A stretch of 57,366 nt of DNA from a virus. The translations under genes and the position numbers were made by a program. The notes beneath the pieces were generated by a model, which searched no databases, had not been told where the DNA came from, and worked only from the letters and a program-made list of their open reading frames with translations. This document shows, piece after piece, positions 19,101 to 25,906 of this stretch (its first letter is position 1; every line of letters begins with the position of its first letter). The stretch spans positions 1 to 57,366 of the IMG/VR virus record IMGVR_UViG_3300030102_004613; one strand, written 5' to 3'.

Positions 19101-19184
19101 TTTGAGAGAACCATCAAGAGCGCTTTTCGCAATAGTAAAGACGAACAGCGCTACATACTTTACGACGTCGAACTTCCCGAATAG
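13191..19184 (+). CDS. Giant internal virion protein with HEXXH metallopeptidase-like motif
   Basis: The product is 1997 residues. Two related ~40-residue helical repeats open it (ALEDAYQRGVTFEQI and SLSRAYDRGVNISQI), followed by a Gly/Ala-rich hydrophobic region (about 205-260) that could insert in a membrane. Residues 742-746 are HEMFH, an HEXXH zinc-peptidase motif within TAYHEMFHNLLRNHF; a Glu-rich SEEFMVQLGG segment about 60 residues later could supply the third ligand. The remainder is helical and charged. Size and place match T7 gp16-type ejection proteins, which often carry a cell-wall enzyme. Here a peptidase would be the local activity; no transglycosylase motif was seen. Confidence 0.6.
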   Translation: MEDQDLLTALEDAYQRGVTFEQIQTALSENPDVEEDAIEIAQDFYSKKKDSTEGLQEESLSVSESELVPDSTESVSSQAQYDANFLLKDGLSSLSRAYDRGVNISQIEEKFQGNPEFVQLAKDYYKTLDSRVWKDDTEGLALIVDDNPGAVGRFYNQAAAPGRLASEIAKAETTGDVNWENIAYLNSIMQRDGVKKTGEENPVLDFAKDALRAIVQSPITMATAYEAGVAGAAGGAAVTAPIGGVGAVPGFFAASSLAIEYASTLMDVIREEGIDVTDADQLAFASQNEELMSRARKKALKRGIPVAIFDGISGGLAGKVGTSVVKSVGKSATNRASKVLAAETLVQAGLGAGGEFAGQVISGDEISPREIALEAFAELGPAAPVMAYNLMGRVNATPGELEWKDWASSVEDQSQVVAAQDVADKVGNINELNKKIDEVRAEDVSGTQARKTKTELVRKLKDEKYREKTKIAKQFMELNEEDRARAELISKAIDQDAKSIQENPGASNTNEAMKQRIKENIEILNGLFGQPKEETTTQQEITDDQETLSEKVPGDIEAGQEPGRVPDVETSEAQTEASRILQARGQQEEINTIFKDVQEAKDRLLSDRAGRMMSVNLYDTNEAEAFRQLIEEGTFKPKERKYLENMILASEAHRKMFPKAKEFVLGFGDEGYKRGALRAGFSLNSIGETDPVTNKYRVNTGGITNPLRKGVAIKIPLESTYYGEGQSRGPSDRFSGLQTAYHEMFHNLLRNHFAQNNSDFNQFRKLIIRRLSESDVKDLNDFAKRYETETALKKDRRLKTLPSEEFMVQLGGLLANKNIKFQPTFLEELKAFIANIIKKITGGRIQFFKEASLANDLANYMKGTSEAMRMGGDPTAVVAPESLKTDRFKRVPGEVDFKRSLETDPKNAAGLKDPVSYDKELNVVERFFGDRAREIRETIRSLEKKFKKPLRRAPRDILVAQEIAQSVNVPHLKNLLKTVENVRKLLKKMSPQERERVTDLVRKAGFNEDKSVRSSAMSELLKTSPKVAEQVGRFISLRKFYQDAFKNNPVFDTLDADLMETIIANQEFYGTRTYKAFTDPKFKFDNELEIAAETALVTAGLQETFNEIKEKQQSAGIGKQIALEMLGENLNPRNASDVSKYAKSQLNKKKLTLEEIKQSLKDSELYGDIYDLKRERARKDDDFAFTAAITDEDIEYYNSEKNRFAIEDKVRAYLRDIKETADQRAGRTEGNGMVSNSKLSDLRVGSNMFKRRQDLPVELRNFLGEQKDPFIKFATTIDGLSKIYAKYGLVSRVNEAALRANTGDIIVPKAVYERLLNDDFVKNVDNQGLPTEVMPVEEDIYYPLNANHLKELLTLAQKFGAKESNMSIAEFLESINVKTKQKSLFDNESVKAIQPETIDDFRRLNQYIKDYFKDNFTVVSEKRSPLSGQAVRNQFTEVLNQTPLYSTKGLAGYYKILLQMRRTRVIANAATWVKNLLGGYYFQAANGILPIGNNLDGYNIMKDLKVRLSKMVKGEFDPETQKLVNEVAELGLLNSSLNAALFRDINDAYIAQMEGATADKAWSFLEKVNRQGKIISEKLVYQYGVIDDYTKIVAFAVKRENFAKRLASNPEGRSFSELTDVEKQQANEMTAERIKQNFPTMSRINPAFRILFGSPFGDFLSFRVEAFRSFLAIYQNAINDMRESVTNDSLTASQRKAYAADGVKAITMGSLMAMASASGYQLLGDLLTGRDEEEQDLAMAARGTNLILPPWMQGANIIPIKMEKNGDIRYVNMSSTDPYDEIQGLIYGRDGITRYDNLMSILKDFKDPNMAIKLLFNLVDGKNQYGADIVKSEDLNWFNRNLIPTGYTHWDETLGTYALKEVFIPPNIAYIERQLRQRAKELEKNPDAEMDPLNAIALSTNVFFRDYPVNISKQFYYNMRDQNFREPYMDMEEGSSRRKNRKVRLDEVKRAYEFAVAYSSKFENPKIIQDFERTIKSAFRNSKDEQRYILYDVELPE

Positions 19185-19190
19185 TATTCT

Positions 19191-19198
19191 TATCTTTG
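19191..19198 (+). promoter_or_regulatory. -7 box (TATCTTTG) abutting the lysis operon start codon
   Basis: TATCTTTG matches TAnnTTTG and ends 4 bases before the ATG at 19203, predicting a leaderless transcript for the lysis/envelope genes 19203-21569. Confidence 0.6.
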
Positions 19199-19202
19199 AA
19201 AA

Positions 19203-19436
19203 ATGAAATGGACACAAATTTTTAAAGACAGCAACGACTGGAATGAGAAGACCATTATAGGGTTCCTTTCATTTACAGTTATGGTATTGGTAATGTTGGC
19301 AGATGTAATTACAGGGTGGTTTGGAAAAGACCTTCTTGTAAATGAATTCATCTACAACTCTTTTGTATTTATTACTCTTGGCAGCCTTGGTGTAGCCGGG
19401 GTAGAAAAATTTGCCAAGAAAGATGGCGATAAATAA
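19203..19436 (+). CDS. Holin-like two-segment membrane protein
   Basis: The 77-residue protein has two hydrophobic segments, about residues 18-38 (TIIGFLSFTVMVLVMLADVI) and 47-66 (NEFIYNSFVFITLGSLGVAG), short charged ends and a basic C-terminus. Size and topology suit a small class II-like holin, and it opens the operon that ends with a u-spanin. Holins have no conserved motif, so a different inner-membrane role is possible. Confidence 0.5.
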   Translation: MKWTQIFKDSNDWNEKTIIGFLSFTVMVLVMLADVITGWFGKDLLVNEFIYNSFVFITLGSLGVAGVEKFAKKDGDK

Positions 19437-19704
19437 AGAGATATCAGAGGATACAGTAGTAGGCTTATCCTTAAAAACCCTGGGCGCAATAGTTGCCGGA
19501 GTGGGCGTAGTTGCATTAGGCTATTTTGATCTGCAAGCAGGTATTGAAGAAGCCAAAGAATTACCCACGCCTGTGATCAGCAGAACAGAGTATGATTTAA
19601 AAGATGAACTGGTTAGAGAAACCATCATGAATACTCAAGGCGATGTCAAAGAAATTAAGACACAACTCGATAAGATAGAAGAGCGCCTGTTTGAAATGAA
19701 GTGA
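19423..19704 (+). CDS. Small membrane protein with C-terminal coiled coil
   Basis: The 93-residue product has one hydrophobic segment (about residues 16-40, LSLKTLGAIVAGVGVVALGYF) and a long charged helix to the C-terminus (VKEIKTQLDKIEERLFEMK). It overlaps the holin-like gene by 14 bases in another frame. The ATG at 19423 is preferred over an upstream in-frame start because it shortens the overlap. Possible second holin, antiholin or inner-membrane spanin-like component; function not established. Confidence 0.5.
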   Translation: MAINKEISEDTVVGLSLKTLGAIVAGVGVVALGYFDLQAGIEEAKELPTPVISRTEYDLKDELVRETIMNTQGDVKEIKTQLDKIEERLFEMK

Positions 19705-19705
19705 T

Positions 19706-20062
19706 ATGAAAAATCTCGTCTTTGCTCTTTCTCTTATTCTTTTGCCCTCAGCAATCGCTCCAGAGGACGATCAGATTGATATCGAAGGGGTAGTTGTAAT
19801 ACACTACAACGCCACATGGAATGAGAAAAATAATTTTACACCAGTAGCAAAGGTTAAAGACGCTAAACTCCTAACAGCGTGGATAGATAAGGACGACACT
19901 ATCAAAGAGTCAGAGGGTATACGTTCTGTACCAACAATCATACTTTACATGGATGGAAATGAAATCAAGAGATGGGAGGCGGGTCTTGCCATGTCATTAA
20001 GCATATCTCCTTCCGACATTCAAATAGAGGTAGATAAACTAACTGGAGCAAGCAAATGGTAA
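19706..20062 (+). CDS. Exported thioredoxin-fold protein lacking the CxxC active site
   Basis: Residues 1-18 form a short signal peptide (KNLVFALSLILLPSAIA). The rest follows the thioredoxin pattern: a strand VVVIHYNATW, then NEKN where the catalytic CxxC should be, a second strand LLTAWIDKDD, the cis-proline motif SVPT at 74-77 and a strand IILYMDGNEIKRWEAG. There is no cysteine in the mature protein, so it cannot be an ordinary oxidoreductase. It probably acts in the periplasm as a binding or chaperone-like module. It overlaps the outer-membrane protein gene by 7 bases, hinting at joint function. Confidence 0.6.
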   Translation: MKNLVFALSLILLPSAIAPEDDQIDIEGVVVIHYNATWNEKNNFTPVAKVKDAKLLTAWIDKDDTIKESEGIRSVPTIILYMDGNEIKRWEAGLAMSLSISPSDIQIEVDKLTGASKW

Positions 20063-21156
20063 GAAACGCACTCATTACATTCTTTGTTTTATTTTCTAAT
20101 GCTCTTTTTGCTCAGGGATTTTTAAAGTACAGCACTGTATATACGAGTGCGTATGGTGCTTCCCCTATGGAGGCTCAGACAGAATACTATGTTACTCAAG
20201 GTGGAGACTTGCAGGACATTACCATTGAGAATCCGTTTGACTATCGTTATACATTGGGCATACGTAGGGTAGCCAGATATGACTACGAGAATCGCCAGAA
20301 CCCATTTTATGATGGGCACAACCAATCAACAACATCTTTATCTGCTACTGTCGGTGCAGTGAATGGATTTGAGTACCTCGCACAATACGACAGAGGTAGA
20401 CAACAAGGGAGAGATTACATCAATCAAAGATACTTCTTGAGATACCTTGCAAAGCGTTGGATTATCAAAGGAGAGTACTTCGACCAAGGCTTGGTAGATT
20501 TGAACTACGCTCAGGTTGAATCAAGACTAAGACTGCATATAGGAGAAGTAGATTTTTCTGTGGGAGTAGCGGCCAGATCACATCGTCCCTATGGTTACAA
20601 CCCTATTGCAGATTACCTTGCTGATAATCCGTGGTGGGATTTAGTGCGAGACATGGGCTATGTAGATGTATACTACGGCATAGACTATGACAATGACGAT
20701 TTACTTGACAACTTTGATTGGTACTGGTTAGATCCAGACGGAAATAAAGTTGCTGACACTGACGAGGACTTCAGAAAGTACATTTATGGAGACATTGTAA
20801 ACGAGTACAATAAATCTCAACTTAGTCAAATAGGAACGCTTGCATCTCTATCTGCTATACTCGGTGTAGACTACTACCACTACAGCGATAAATTTTGGCT
20901 ACACTCTTGGGCCAGTATGCTTCCTTGGCACATGCATATATACGGTGATCCCATGTTCTCTTATGAGCAGTTTGCAGATGAGTTAGAAAACACTAACCAC
21001 TGGATTCCTGGTCAATGGATTGATTATTCTTTTGGGACCGTGCTTGGTTATAAGATTGGTCTTAACTGGGGAATATTTGCTGAGGGAGAGTACATGAAGT
21101 ACTGGGACCGAGAGGTCTTCAATGTAAGCGCAGGAATCAATTACCAGTTTCGATGA
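20056..21156 (+). CDS. Predicted phage-encoded outer-membrane beta-barrel protein
   Basis: The 366-residue protein has a signal peptide (about 1-20, VRNALITFFVLFSNALFAQG) and then many Tyr/Trp/Phe-rich alternating strands: RYTLGIRRVARYDY, RYFLRYLAKRWIIKGEYF, EVDFSVGVAARSH. It ends NVSAGINYQFR, near the aromatic C-terminal pattern of BAM-inserted barrels. There is an Asp-rich insertion (YDNDDLLDNFDWYWLDPDGN) like a calcium-binding loop. It lies between the exported thioredoxin fold and the u-spanin, so it may act in envelope disruption or in blocking superinfection. Confidence 0.6.
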   Translation: MVRNALITFFVLFSNALFAQGFLKYSTVYTSAYGASPMEAQTEYYVTQGGDLQDITIENPFDYRYTLGIRRVARYDYENRQNPFYDGHNQSTTSLSATVGAVNGFEYLAQYDRGRQQGRDYINQRYFLRYLAKRWIIKGEYFDQGLVDLNYAQVESRLRLHIGEVDFSVGVAARSHRPYGYNPIADYLADNPWWDLVRDMGYVDVYYGIDYDNDDLLDNFDWYWLDPDGNKVADTDEDFRKYIYGDIVNEYNKSQLSQIGTLASLSAILGVDYYHYSDKFWLHSWASMLPWHMHIYGDPMFSYEQFADELENTNHWIPGQWIDYSFGTVLGYKIGLNWGIFAEGEYMKYWDREVFNVSAGINYQFR

Positions 21157-21569
21157 AATGGCTAAACGTGTTAATGATAGCGTTCTTATTGAGCAGTTGC
21201 AGCGCTCAATGGCACCTCAAAAGAGCAGTGAAGAAAGATCCTACGATTCTGGTAGAAGATACGTTGGTTGTAAAGGACACGGTTGTAGTGCCGCCTGTGG
21301 TTATCACGGATACTGTGACTACGAAGCAACACGATACTATAATAGTCCAAAAGGACAGGCTGAAAGTAAGAATAGTAAAGAGACTGGACACTCTTATTAT
21401 AGAAGGTCAATGCGCCTCGGATACGATAGTGAGGACCATTGAAGTGCCTGTGCCGTCCATCGTTATGAGAGACAGCGACAACTGGTACAACAAGGTTTAC
21501 AAGGGTTCTTTTTACTTACTGTTACTTATTCTTCTTTTCCTATACCTAAAAGCAAATAAAATACTTTAG
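21153..21569 (+). CDS. Unimolecular spanin (u-spanin)-like lipoprotein
   Basis: The 138-residue product begins with a lipoprotein signal ending in the lipobox LLSSC (Cys16), followed by a Thr/Val/Asp-rich, beta-prone periplasmic region of about 100 residues, and ends with one membrane span (about 118-134, GSFYLLLLILLFLYL) and a short basic tail. N-terminal outer-membrane anchor plus C-terminal inner-membrane anchor in one protein is the definition of a u-spanin, which fuses the two membranes at the end of lysis. It overlaps the barrel gene by 4 bases and closes the late block. Confidence 0.75.
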   Translation: MKWLNVLMIAFLLSSCSAQWHLKRAVKKDPTILVEDTLVVKDTVVVPPVVITDTVTTKQHDTIIVQKDRLKVRIVKRLDTLIIEGQCASDTIVRTIEVPVPSIVMRDSDNWYNKVYKGSFYLLLLILLFLYLKANKIL

Positions 21570-21668
21570 TTAGGATCCGCAGGCCTCGCAATCTTCAGGG
21601 TTTAAGATGTTACAAGTAGGCTGTTCTTGGGACGCGAGTTCCTCTACGAATTTGTCGAAGTCTTCCAT
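21570..21668 (-). CDS. Tiny Cys-containing ORF (32 residues)
   Basis: An ATG at 21668 opens a 32-residue frame starting MEDFDKFVEELAS, acidic at first, ending with three cysteines in a TCN...DCEACGS arrangement. It stops one base from the end of the u-spanin gene on the other strand and is the last ORF of the minus block. The compact acidic helix plus Cys tail looks protein-like, and it fills otherwise empty space; expression is not proven. Confidence 0.4.
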   Translation of the reverse strand: MEDFDKFVEELASQEQPTCNILNPEDCEACGS

Positions 21669-21733
21669 AAGTATCGGTAAAAAATAAGGTTATACCCCAC
21701 TGAATTGCGGAGGATTCGAAGATACTACAAAAC

Positions 21734-22090
21734 CTAATAACGAAATCCCCTGAACCCGATCATGTGAAACATTGTTTCCACAAGATGAGCAAGTTTCATG
21801 TGTTTGGTTTTCAGAACAATAAAGGCATACTTAGTGTTTTTGCCTGTCTCTTTGTGCTTGGTTACTCGCTTTTTAAAATTCTTAGTCATGCCTATGTATC
21901 TTTCTTTTGGTAAATAGTAGACAAGGAAGTCGCCTCCGTGCTGTCCTATGGCATCCCTCTTCTTCTTGCACTTCTTGCAATATCTTTGAAGCCCCACCGG
22001 CCTGGTTCGATCTAAATGAAACTCAGATCTTAGTTTAGATTTTTTACACTTGCTACAAGTATGATATGGCGGGTGGATTCGAGGGCTCAT
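21734..22090 (-). CDS. GIY-YIG endonuclease with N-terminal zinc finger
   Basis: The 118-residue product starts with a zinc finger (Cys12, Cys15, Cys38, Cys41) of the type found beside phage homing nucleases. It continues with a GIY-YIG domain: VYYL at 57-60, YIG at 65-67, catalytic-type Arg75 in KKRVTKHK, and Glu105 in HLVETMFH. The start at 22090 is chosen because its ATG overlaps the stop of the upstream nuclease gene (ATGA); a longer frame exists upstream. It may be a free-standing homing endonuclease or a structure-specific DNA nuclease. Confidence 0.75.
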   Translation of the reverse strand: MSPRIHPPYHTCSKCKKSKLRSEFHLDRTRPVGLQRYCKKCKKKRDAIGQHGGDFLVYYLPKERYIGMTKNFKKRVTKHKETGKNTKYAFIVLKTKHMKLAHLVETMFHMIGFRGFRY

Positions 22091-22596
22091 TCCAATTCGT
22101 AGTATGGAGAGTATGCTCCTGTTGTAACCCTCCAAGACCTTACCTGATCCAATGTGAAGTTCGCCATGATATATTCGTGAGGCGAGATGAATTTCACGAA
22201 TAAAATTATTTCTGGTTTCTCTGTATCTATTGCCTGCTTGTTTGCCTTGTACGAACCCTCACAAGTCTTGACGCTTAATCGATATTGTTTAGATACAGAC
22301 TCTACTATGATGTCTGAGTCATCACTAACATTACCTCCTCTTTTAAACAGCGATGATACTGTGTATACAACTACATCTGGGCTCATTTCGAGATAGTGCC
22401 TAACTAATAGTTCTCCAAGAATCCCAACATACTCTGTGTAATATTCTCTTGAAACAGACCCCAACAACACTGACTCTTTGTAGCCTTTGCGTTGTTTGTG
22501 TGTTCCTTGATAACGATCTTTATTCTCTTGTATACGTAACAGAGTTAGATCATGAGCGTAGTCTTTAAGATATGGCGGTATGGGTACGGTTTTCAT
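22087..22596 (-). CDS. PD-(D/E)XK-like nuclease
   Basis: The 169-residue product has features of the restriction-endonuclease fold: a helix with Glu62 (GILGELLVRHYLE), Asp95 in DDSDIIVE, then a strand YRLSVKTCEGS with Lys110. The usual acidic residue two before the lysine is Ser108, so the active site is non-canonical. Tail-to-head overlap with the glycosyltransferase upstream and the GIY-YIG gene downstream places it in the DNA-metabolism operon. A structure-specific or host-DNA-degrading nuclease is likely; substrate unknown. Confidence 0.5.
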   Translation of the reverse strand: MKTVPIPPYLKDYAHDLTLLRIQENKDRYQGTHKQRKGYKESVLLGSVSREYYTEYVGILGELLVRHYLEMSPDVVVYTVSSLFKRGGNVSDDSDIIVESVSKQYRLSVKTCEGSYKANKQAIDTEKPEIILFVKFISPHEYIMANFTLDQVRSWRVTTGAYSPYYELE

Positions 22597-23558
22597 GACA
22601 GTCCTTCCAATCTTAGTTTGTTTATGGTAGACAAATCATAATGCTTCTTGCAATACTCGTATAGATTGTTTCCGAGTTTTTTTGCTTTTGTTAGGGTCAT
22701 GTTTTCTACTGCTTCCTTCCATTCCTTAGGTGTGCTACAGAGTATGCCTGTTTCCCCGTGCTTGATAACTTCTTTGTATGGTGTTACTTTTGAAGCAATT
22801 ATAGCAGTGCGCGTGAACCCCGCTTCAACTACTTTCAGTTCTGATTTGCATCTGTTGAATCTTGAGTTCTTCAGGGGGCTGAGGGAGACGTCGAAGAACT
22901 TATATAACTGTGCATACTGAGTAATATCCACGGGGTTCATCCTGTACTTTGCCTTGAGTCTATCTGGATAGTCCATCAAGGCCATGCAATATAATTCATG
23001 ATCCTCGAATGTCATGCCCATTTGATCCAAATCTTTTTGATGCCCGTTGGCGCCAAGATATCCGAATCTTACTTTAAAATCTTTTGGATTATCTTTTTCC
23101 CAATCAGCCCATTGCTTTTCCTTCGCGTATATTGTGTTTGGAATAATTCTATATACAACATCTGGATTAATTTTCTTCATTCTTTCTGCGAGATATGCGG
23201 AAGGTGTCCATATTTCATCTGCTATCTCTATACTGTCCTTGATGAAGTACTGCGCATTGTCTTTGTAATGATTGTATGCGGGATTGTCTTTAGGTAAATC
23301 CCAATAATCATCATTATCAAGAATAACTTTTACTTCATTGTCCACAAGGAACTGCTTAAATGCTTTGGCATCTGATACATTAAACCTTCTTGACCCAATA
23401 AGATGGCTGACGTTTGATAAGTCATACTCTTTTAGTTCATTAAGACTTTGAATGAAATGAATATTAATACCCTCTTCCTCTTTGAGTCTTAGAAAAGGTG
23501 TCATTAGTCTATGGTAGTTAATACCGTTAAGACCATCAAGATAAATCAGCGTCATCAT
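22593..23558 (-). CDS. Glycosyltransferase, GT4-like (GT-B fold)
   Basis: The 321-residue product reads as a compact GT-B enzyme. The N-terminal half is a nucleotide-fold domain with DEIWTPSAYLAERM and IIPNTIY, and the C-terminal half includes FDVSLSPLKNSRFNRCKSELKVVEAGFTRTAIIASKV, the acidic-rich acceptor/donor segment of GT4 enzymes. It transfers a sugar from a nucleotide donor; the acceptor is unknown (host surface glycan, virion protein or DNA base). With the FkbM methyltransferase and sulfotransferase in the same operon it suggests glycan modification early in infection. It overlaps the next upstream gene by 23 bases. Confidence 0.75.
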   Translation of the reverse strand: MMTLIYLDGLNGINYHRLMTPFLRLKEEEGINIHFIQSLNELKEYDLSNVSHLIGSRRFNVSDAKAFKQFLVDNEVKVILDNDDYWDLPKDNPAYNHYKDNAQYFIKDSIEIADEIWTPSAYLAERMKKINPDVVYRIIPNTIYAKEKQWADWEKDNPKDFKVRFGYLGANGHQKDLDQMGMTFEDHELYCMALMDYPDRLKAKYRMNPVDITQYAQLYKFFDVSLSPLKNSRFNRCKSELKVVEAGFTRTAIIASKVTPYKEVIKHGETGILCSTPKEWKEAVENMTLTKAKKLGNNLYEYCKKHYDLSTINKLRLEGLS

Positions 23559-23760
23559 AGAATTCTAACAGCGCTGATCTTACCATGTCGAACTCAGCGT
23601 CTATGTCTCGTTTGTGTTTTCTGATAGTGTTATGCAAGCGCTCTGCGTCTGTGCGTGGGTTCCCGGATACATCGTGCAGACTTTCGTACAGTTCTGTAGC
23701 AGCCTTGTGCATTCTACTTGTAGCCAGGAAGTAGATCTTACTCAACGATTTCGTATCCAT
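23536..23760 (-). CDS. Hypothetical helical protein
   Basis: The 74-residue protein is predicted all-helical and charged (KSLSKIYFLATSRMHKAATELYESL ... HKRDIDAEFDMVRSALLEFYDD). No family recognised. It overlaps the RusA gene by 23 bases and the glycosyltransferase by 23 bases, so it is translated as part of the same operon. Confidence 0.6.
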   Translation of the reverse strand: MDTKSLSKIYFLATSRMHKAATELYESLHDVSGNPRTDAERLHNTIRKHKRDIDAEFDMVRSALLEFYDDADLS

Positions 23761-24112
23761 AACCTTTAATCTTTGCTACAAAAAGATCTTTACCGAGATC
23801 ACCATCAAACGCTGTAGACTGCTTTTTAAAGAATTTAGGACTGTCATCCTTTACATATCCCCCGTATCTCAAGTAGTCAGCCAAGAACTTACAACAACAA
23901 ATAGCATTATCCACATCGTACCGGCAGTTGTAAAGGACATGTATTTCAAAGGTGTCCATCCAAAACTTGTCGTGATTCTCCAATGATATTCGGATCTGTT
24001 CAAAGTATTTCTTCTTGTAGTTTTGCCTTACAGCGTAGTGCTTTCCCGCGTAAAATTTATTAAGCGACGGTGGCTTAGGCAATTCTAAAAGTATCTCCGT
24101 GTACTCGTTCAC
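23738..24112 (-). CDS. rusA: RusA-family Holliday junction resolvase
   Basis: The 124-residue product has the RusA pattern: an N-terminal beta region with LPKPPSLNKFY, the metal-binding pair in YDVDNA (Asp66, Asp68), and the second acidic pair in GGYVKDDSPKFF (Asp89, Asp90). Length matches the family (about 120). A CCCK stretch (72-75) sits where E. coli RusA has its catalytic lysine region and is unusual. It should resolve Holliday junctions and branched DNA before packaging. Confidence 0.8.
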   Translation of the reverse strand: MNEYTEILLELPKPPSLNKFYAGKHYAVRQNYKKKYFEQIRISLENHDKFWMDTFEIHVLYNCRYDVDNAICCCKFLADYLRYGGYVKDDSPKFFKKQSTAFDGDLGKDLFVAKIKGYGYEIVE

Positions 24113-24115
24113 ACC

Positions 24116-25906
24116 CTAATATAGGGATAAAGTGCTGTCTTTGTATGCTAAAGGCTTAAAACTTTTTACACCTGTGCCTAATTCATGAAAACCTGTGCGT
24201 GATGCATTGATTTCTAAAAGCACAGGATCATTGAAAGGGCTTGGCATTCCTCCTGTTTCTTGATTGCGTTGCTTACGTATATGTATCTCGGTTCTTATGC
24301 GTATATGGTAATCGTCTGACATTGGTTTTCTATGAAATGAAAGGAAGGAATCGGCCCTATTCACGAACTTACCGCCGCCTTCAGTCATAGATGCAGTGGG
24401 CGCTACAGGCAAACCGTCTGGTCCTTTAATTCTTTGAGCCTCAGTTACTGAGTGAGTGTTTAACCACACTGCCATATTGTTATTAACGCTGAATGTCAGT
24501 AATTCTGATGCGGCCTCATAGTGGTACTCATGAGAAGATATTTGAGCACTCTTAGATATTGTTGTCTTCAGTGAGTTGTATGGGTCTATTAGGAACCCGT
24601 CATATTTTTCTTGTCGGATAAGTTTCTCTGCAAAAATCAATAAGTCAGTGTAACTATATACCTGATTGTTGCTAATTATTGTAAAGTGCTCATTGACCCA
24701 TTTGTATGCAGCAACTCTCTCTTCGTAATGCATATCCTGTATTGGCACATCAACAAGAAACTCCATCAGCCTCATCTTAATAGCGGCTGTTTTGTTTTCG
24801 GAAGAATATATAATCCACCTCCATTTGTGTAGCACGGCTGATGTAACCATGAGGTACAAGGCCATCGTAGTTTTACCCACATTGCTGTGTCCGTTTATGA
24901 TGGTAAACTCTTTCTTGAATAAATAATACTTGTCGAGATTAGGGAGTCCTGTAGTCAACCCTTTTTCTATTTCTCCATTCGCAAACTTATTAATCCAATC
25001 GAGGTCATCGTGGTCGCTCGATATGAAAGACATATCCCCGTCATTGATTTTCATTTCACGACGAATCTTATTCTCGTCATCAATAATCTCACGGATAGGC
25101 ATCATCTTTCCTTGTATGATACCGTCGGCTATAGTCTTCTTCGCTAAATCAAAGTCATCAACATCTCTGCGGTCTAACTCACGTGTCATTACACGAAGAG
25201 CCTCGTCCTCTTCCATTCTGCCTGCGGCGATGTAACCACCACAAAGAATCGCGGCTCTCAATAGTATGTTGTGCTTCTGACCATCAGGCGCTTTGCGAAT
25301 CATTCGTGCTACAATATCAATCTTATCGTAGTCCGTATATGATTCTGGTGCAACATACTCTTCATGCTTGACGTTTTCTCCAAGCATAAGCCCAAATATC
25401 TTTGGCTCTTCGTTAGAAATTAGATCAGGGTCAAAACTTTCAAAACATGCACGAGATACATTGATACCTGATGGGTCAACCTCAAGTCCGTAGGTTCTAT
25501 CGAAGTATGATTGAAGTGCCCTGAAGTGATCTCGATGTCTTTCAGGATTAGAAATCTTAACCAATGTCTTGAGGCCATCGCCACTTGGAGAGGTCCAACA
25601 CGCACGAATGTAATCGTCCGTGCCCAACATTGCTTTGTAGTCCGTGACATTGATGTGGTCAAAGTCAAGGATAATATATCCGCTATGTCCTTTGATGTCG
25701 GTATCTCTTCGTCCAGAGAACACACCTGAAAACAGCGCAACAGGTAATTCTTTTTTGATGTTAGTTTCGCCCTCTCTTACTTTGGATACTTTTGGTTGGC
25801 TCGTGCCATCCTTGATTCTATCGAGGGCAGTTTCTAATGTTATGTAGTACGGGTTGTCGATGTCCTTGATGGATTGGAACATCGTAATCTTTTCAGGTGA
25901 ATTCAT
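24116..25906 (-). CDS. Primase-helicase: BT4734-like N-terminal domain fused to RecA-fold helicase
   Basis: The 596-residue product has three parts. Residues about 10-180 match the BT4734-like/VirE N-terminal domain of Bacteroidota mobile elements (LFSGVFSGRRDTDIKGHSGY, LDFDHIN, TSPSGDGLKTLVKI). Residues about 195-270 are helical, resembling a primase C-terminal domain. Residues about 320-570 are a DnaB/RecA-type ATPase with Walker A GHSNVGKT near 338-346 and Walker B GFLIDPY near 435. It is probably the replicative primase-helicase. No DNA polymerase is encoded, so it would recruit host polymerase. It overlaps the upstream gene by 14 bases. Confidence 0.75.
   Translation of the reverse strand: MNSPEKITMFQSIKDIDNPYYITLETALDRIKDGTSQPKVSKVREGETNIKKELPVALFSGVFSGRRDTDIKGHSGYIILDFDHINVTDYKAMLGTDDYIRACWTSPSGDGLKTLVKISNPERHRDHFRALQSYFDRTYGLEVDPSGINVSRACFESFDPDLISNEEPKIFGLMLGENVKHEEYVAPESYTDYDKIDIVARMIRKAPDGQKHNILLRAAILCGGYIAAGRMEEDEALRVMTRELDRRDVDDFDLAKKTIADGIIQGKMMPIREIIDDENKIRREMKINDGDMSFISSDHDDLDWINKFANGEIEKGLTTGLPNLDKYYLFKKEFTIINGHSNVGKTTMALYLMVTSAVLHKWRWIIYSSENKTAAIKMRLMEFLVDVPIQDMHYEERVAAYKWVNEHFTIISNNQVYSYTDLLIFAEKLIRQEKYDGFLIDPYNSLKTTISKSAQISSHEYHYEAASELLTFSVNNNMAVWLNTHSVTEAQRIKGPDGLPVAPTASMTEGGGKFVNRADSFLSFHRKPMSDDYHIRIRTEIHIRKQRNQETGGMPSPFNDPVLLEINASRTGFHELGTGVKSFKPLAYKDSTLSLY

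Noticed and set aside
21158-21442. 94-residue alternate frame within the u-spanin gene
   Set aside because: The u-spanin frame has a clear lipobox and membrane span; the alternate has no signal and a random composition. Nested spanin pairs exist, but here one protein carries both anchors.
22187-23297. Plus-strand ORFs within the minus-strand glycosyltransferase and nuclease genes
   Set aside because: Products are Cys/Phe/Ser-rich antisense shadows; the minus-strand frames carry recognisable domains.
23908-23916. TTATCCACA, a perfect DnaA-box-like site
   Set aside because: It lies alone within the RusA gene; the other matches I noticed (about 2712, 18727, 36765) are scattered, so there is no cluster to support an origin.
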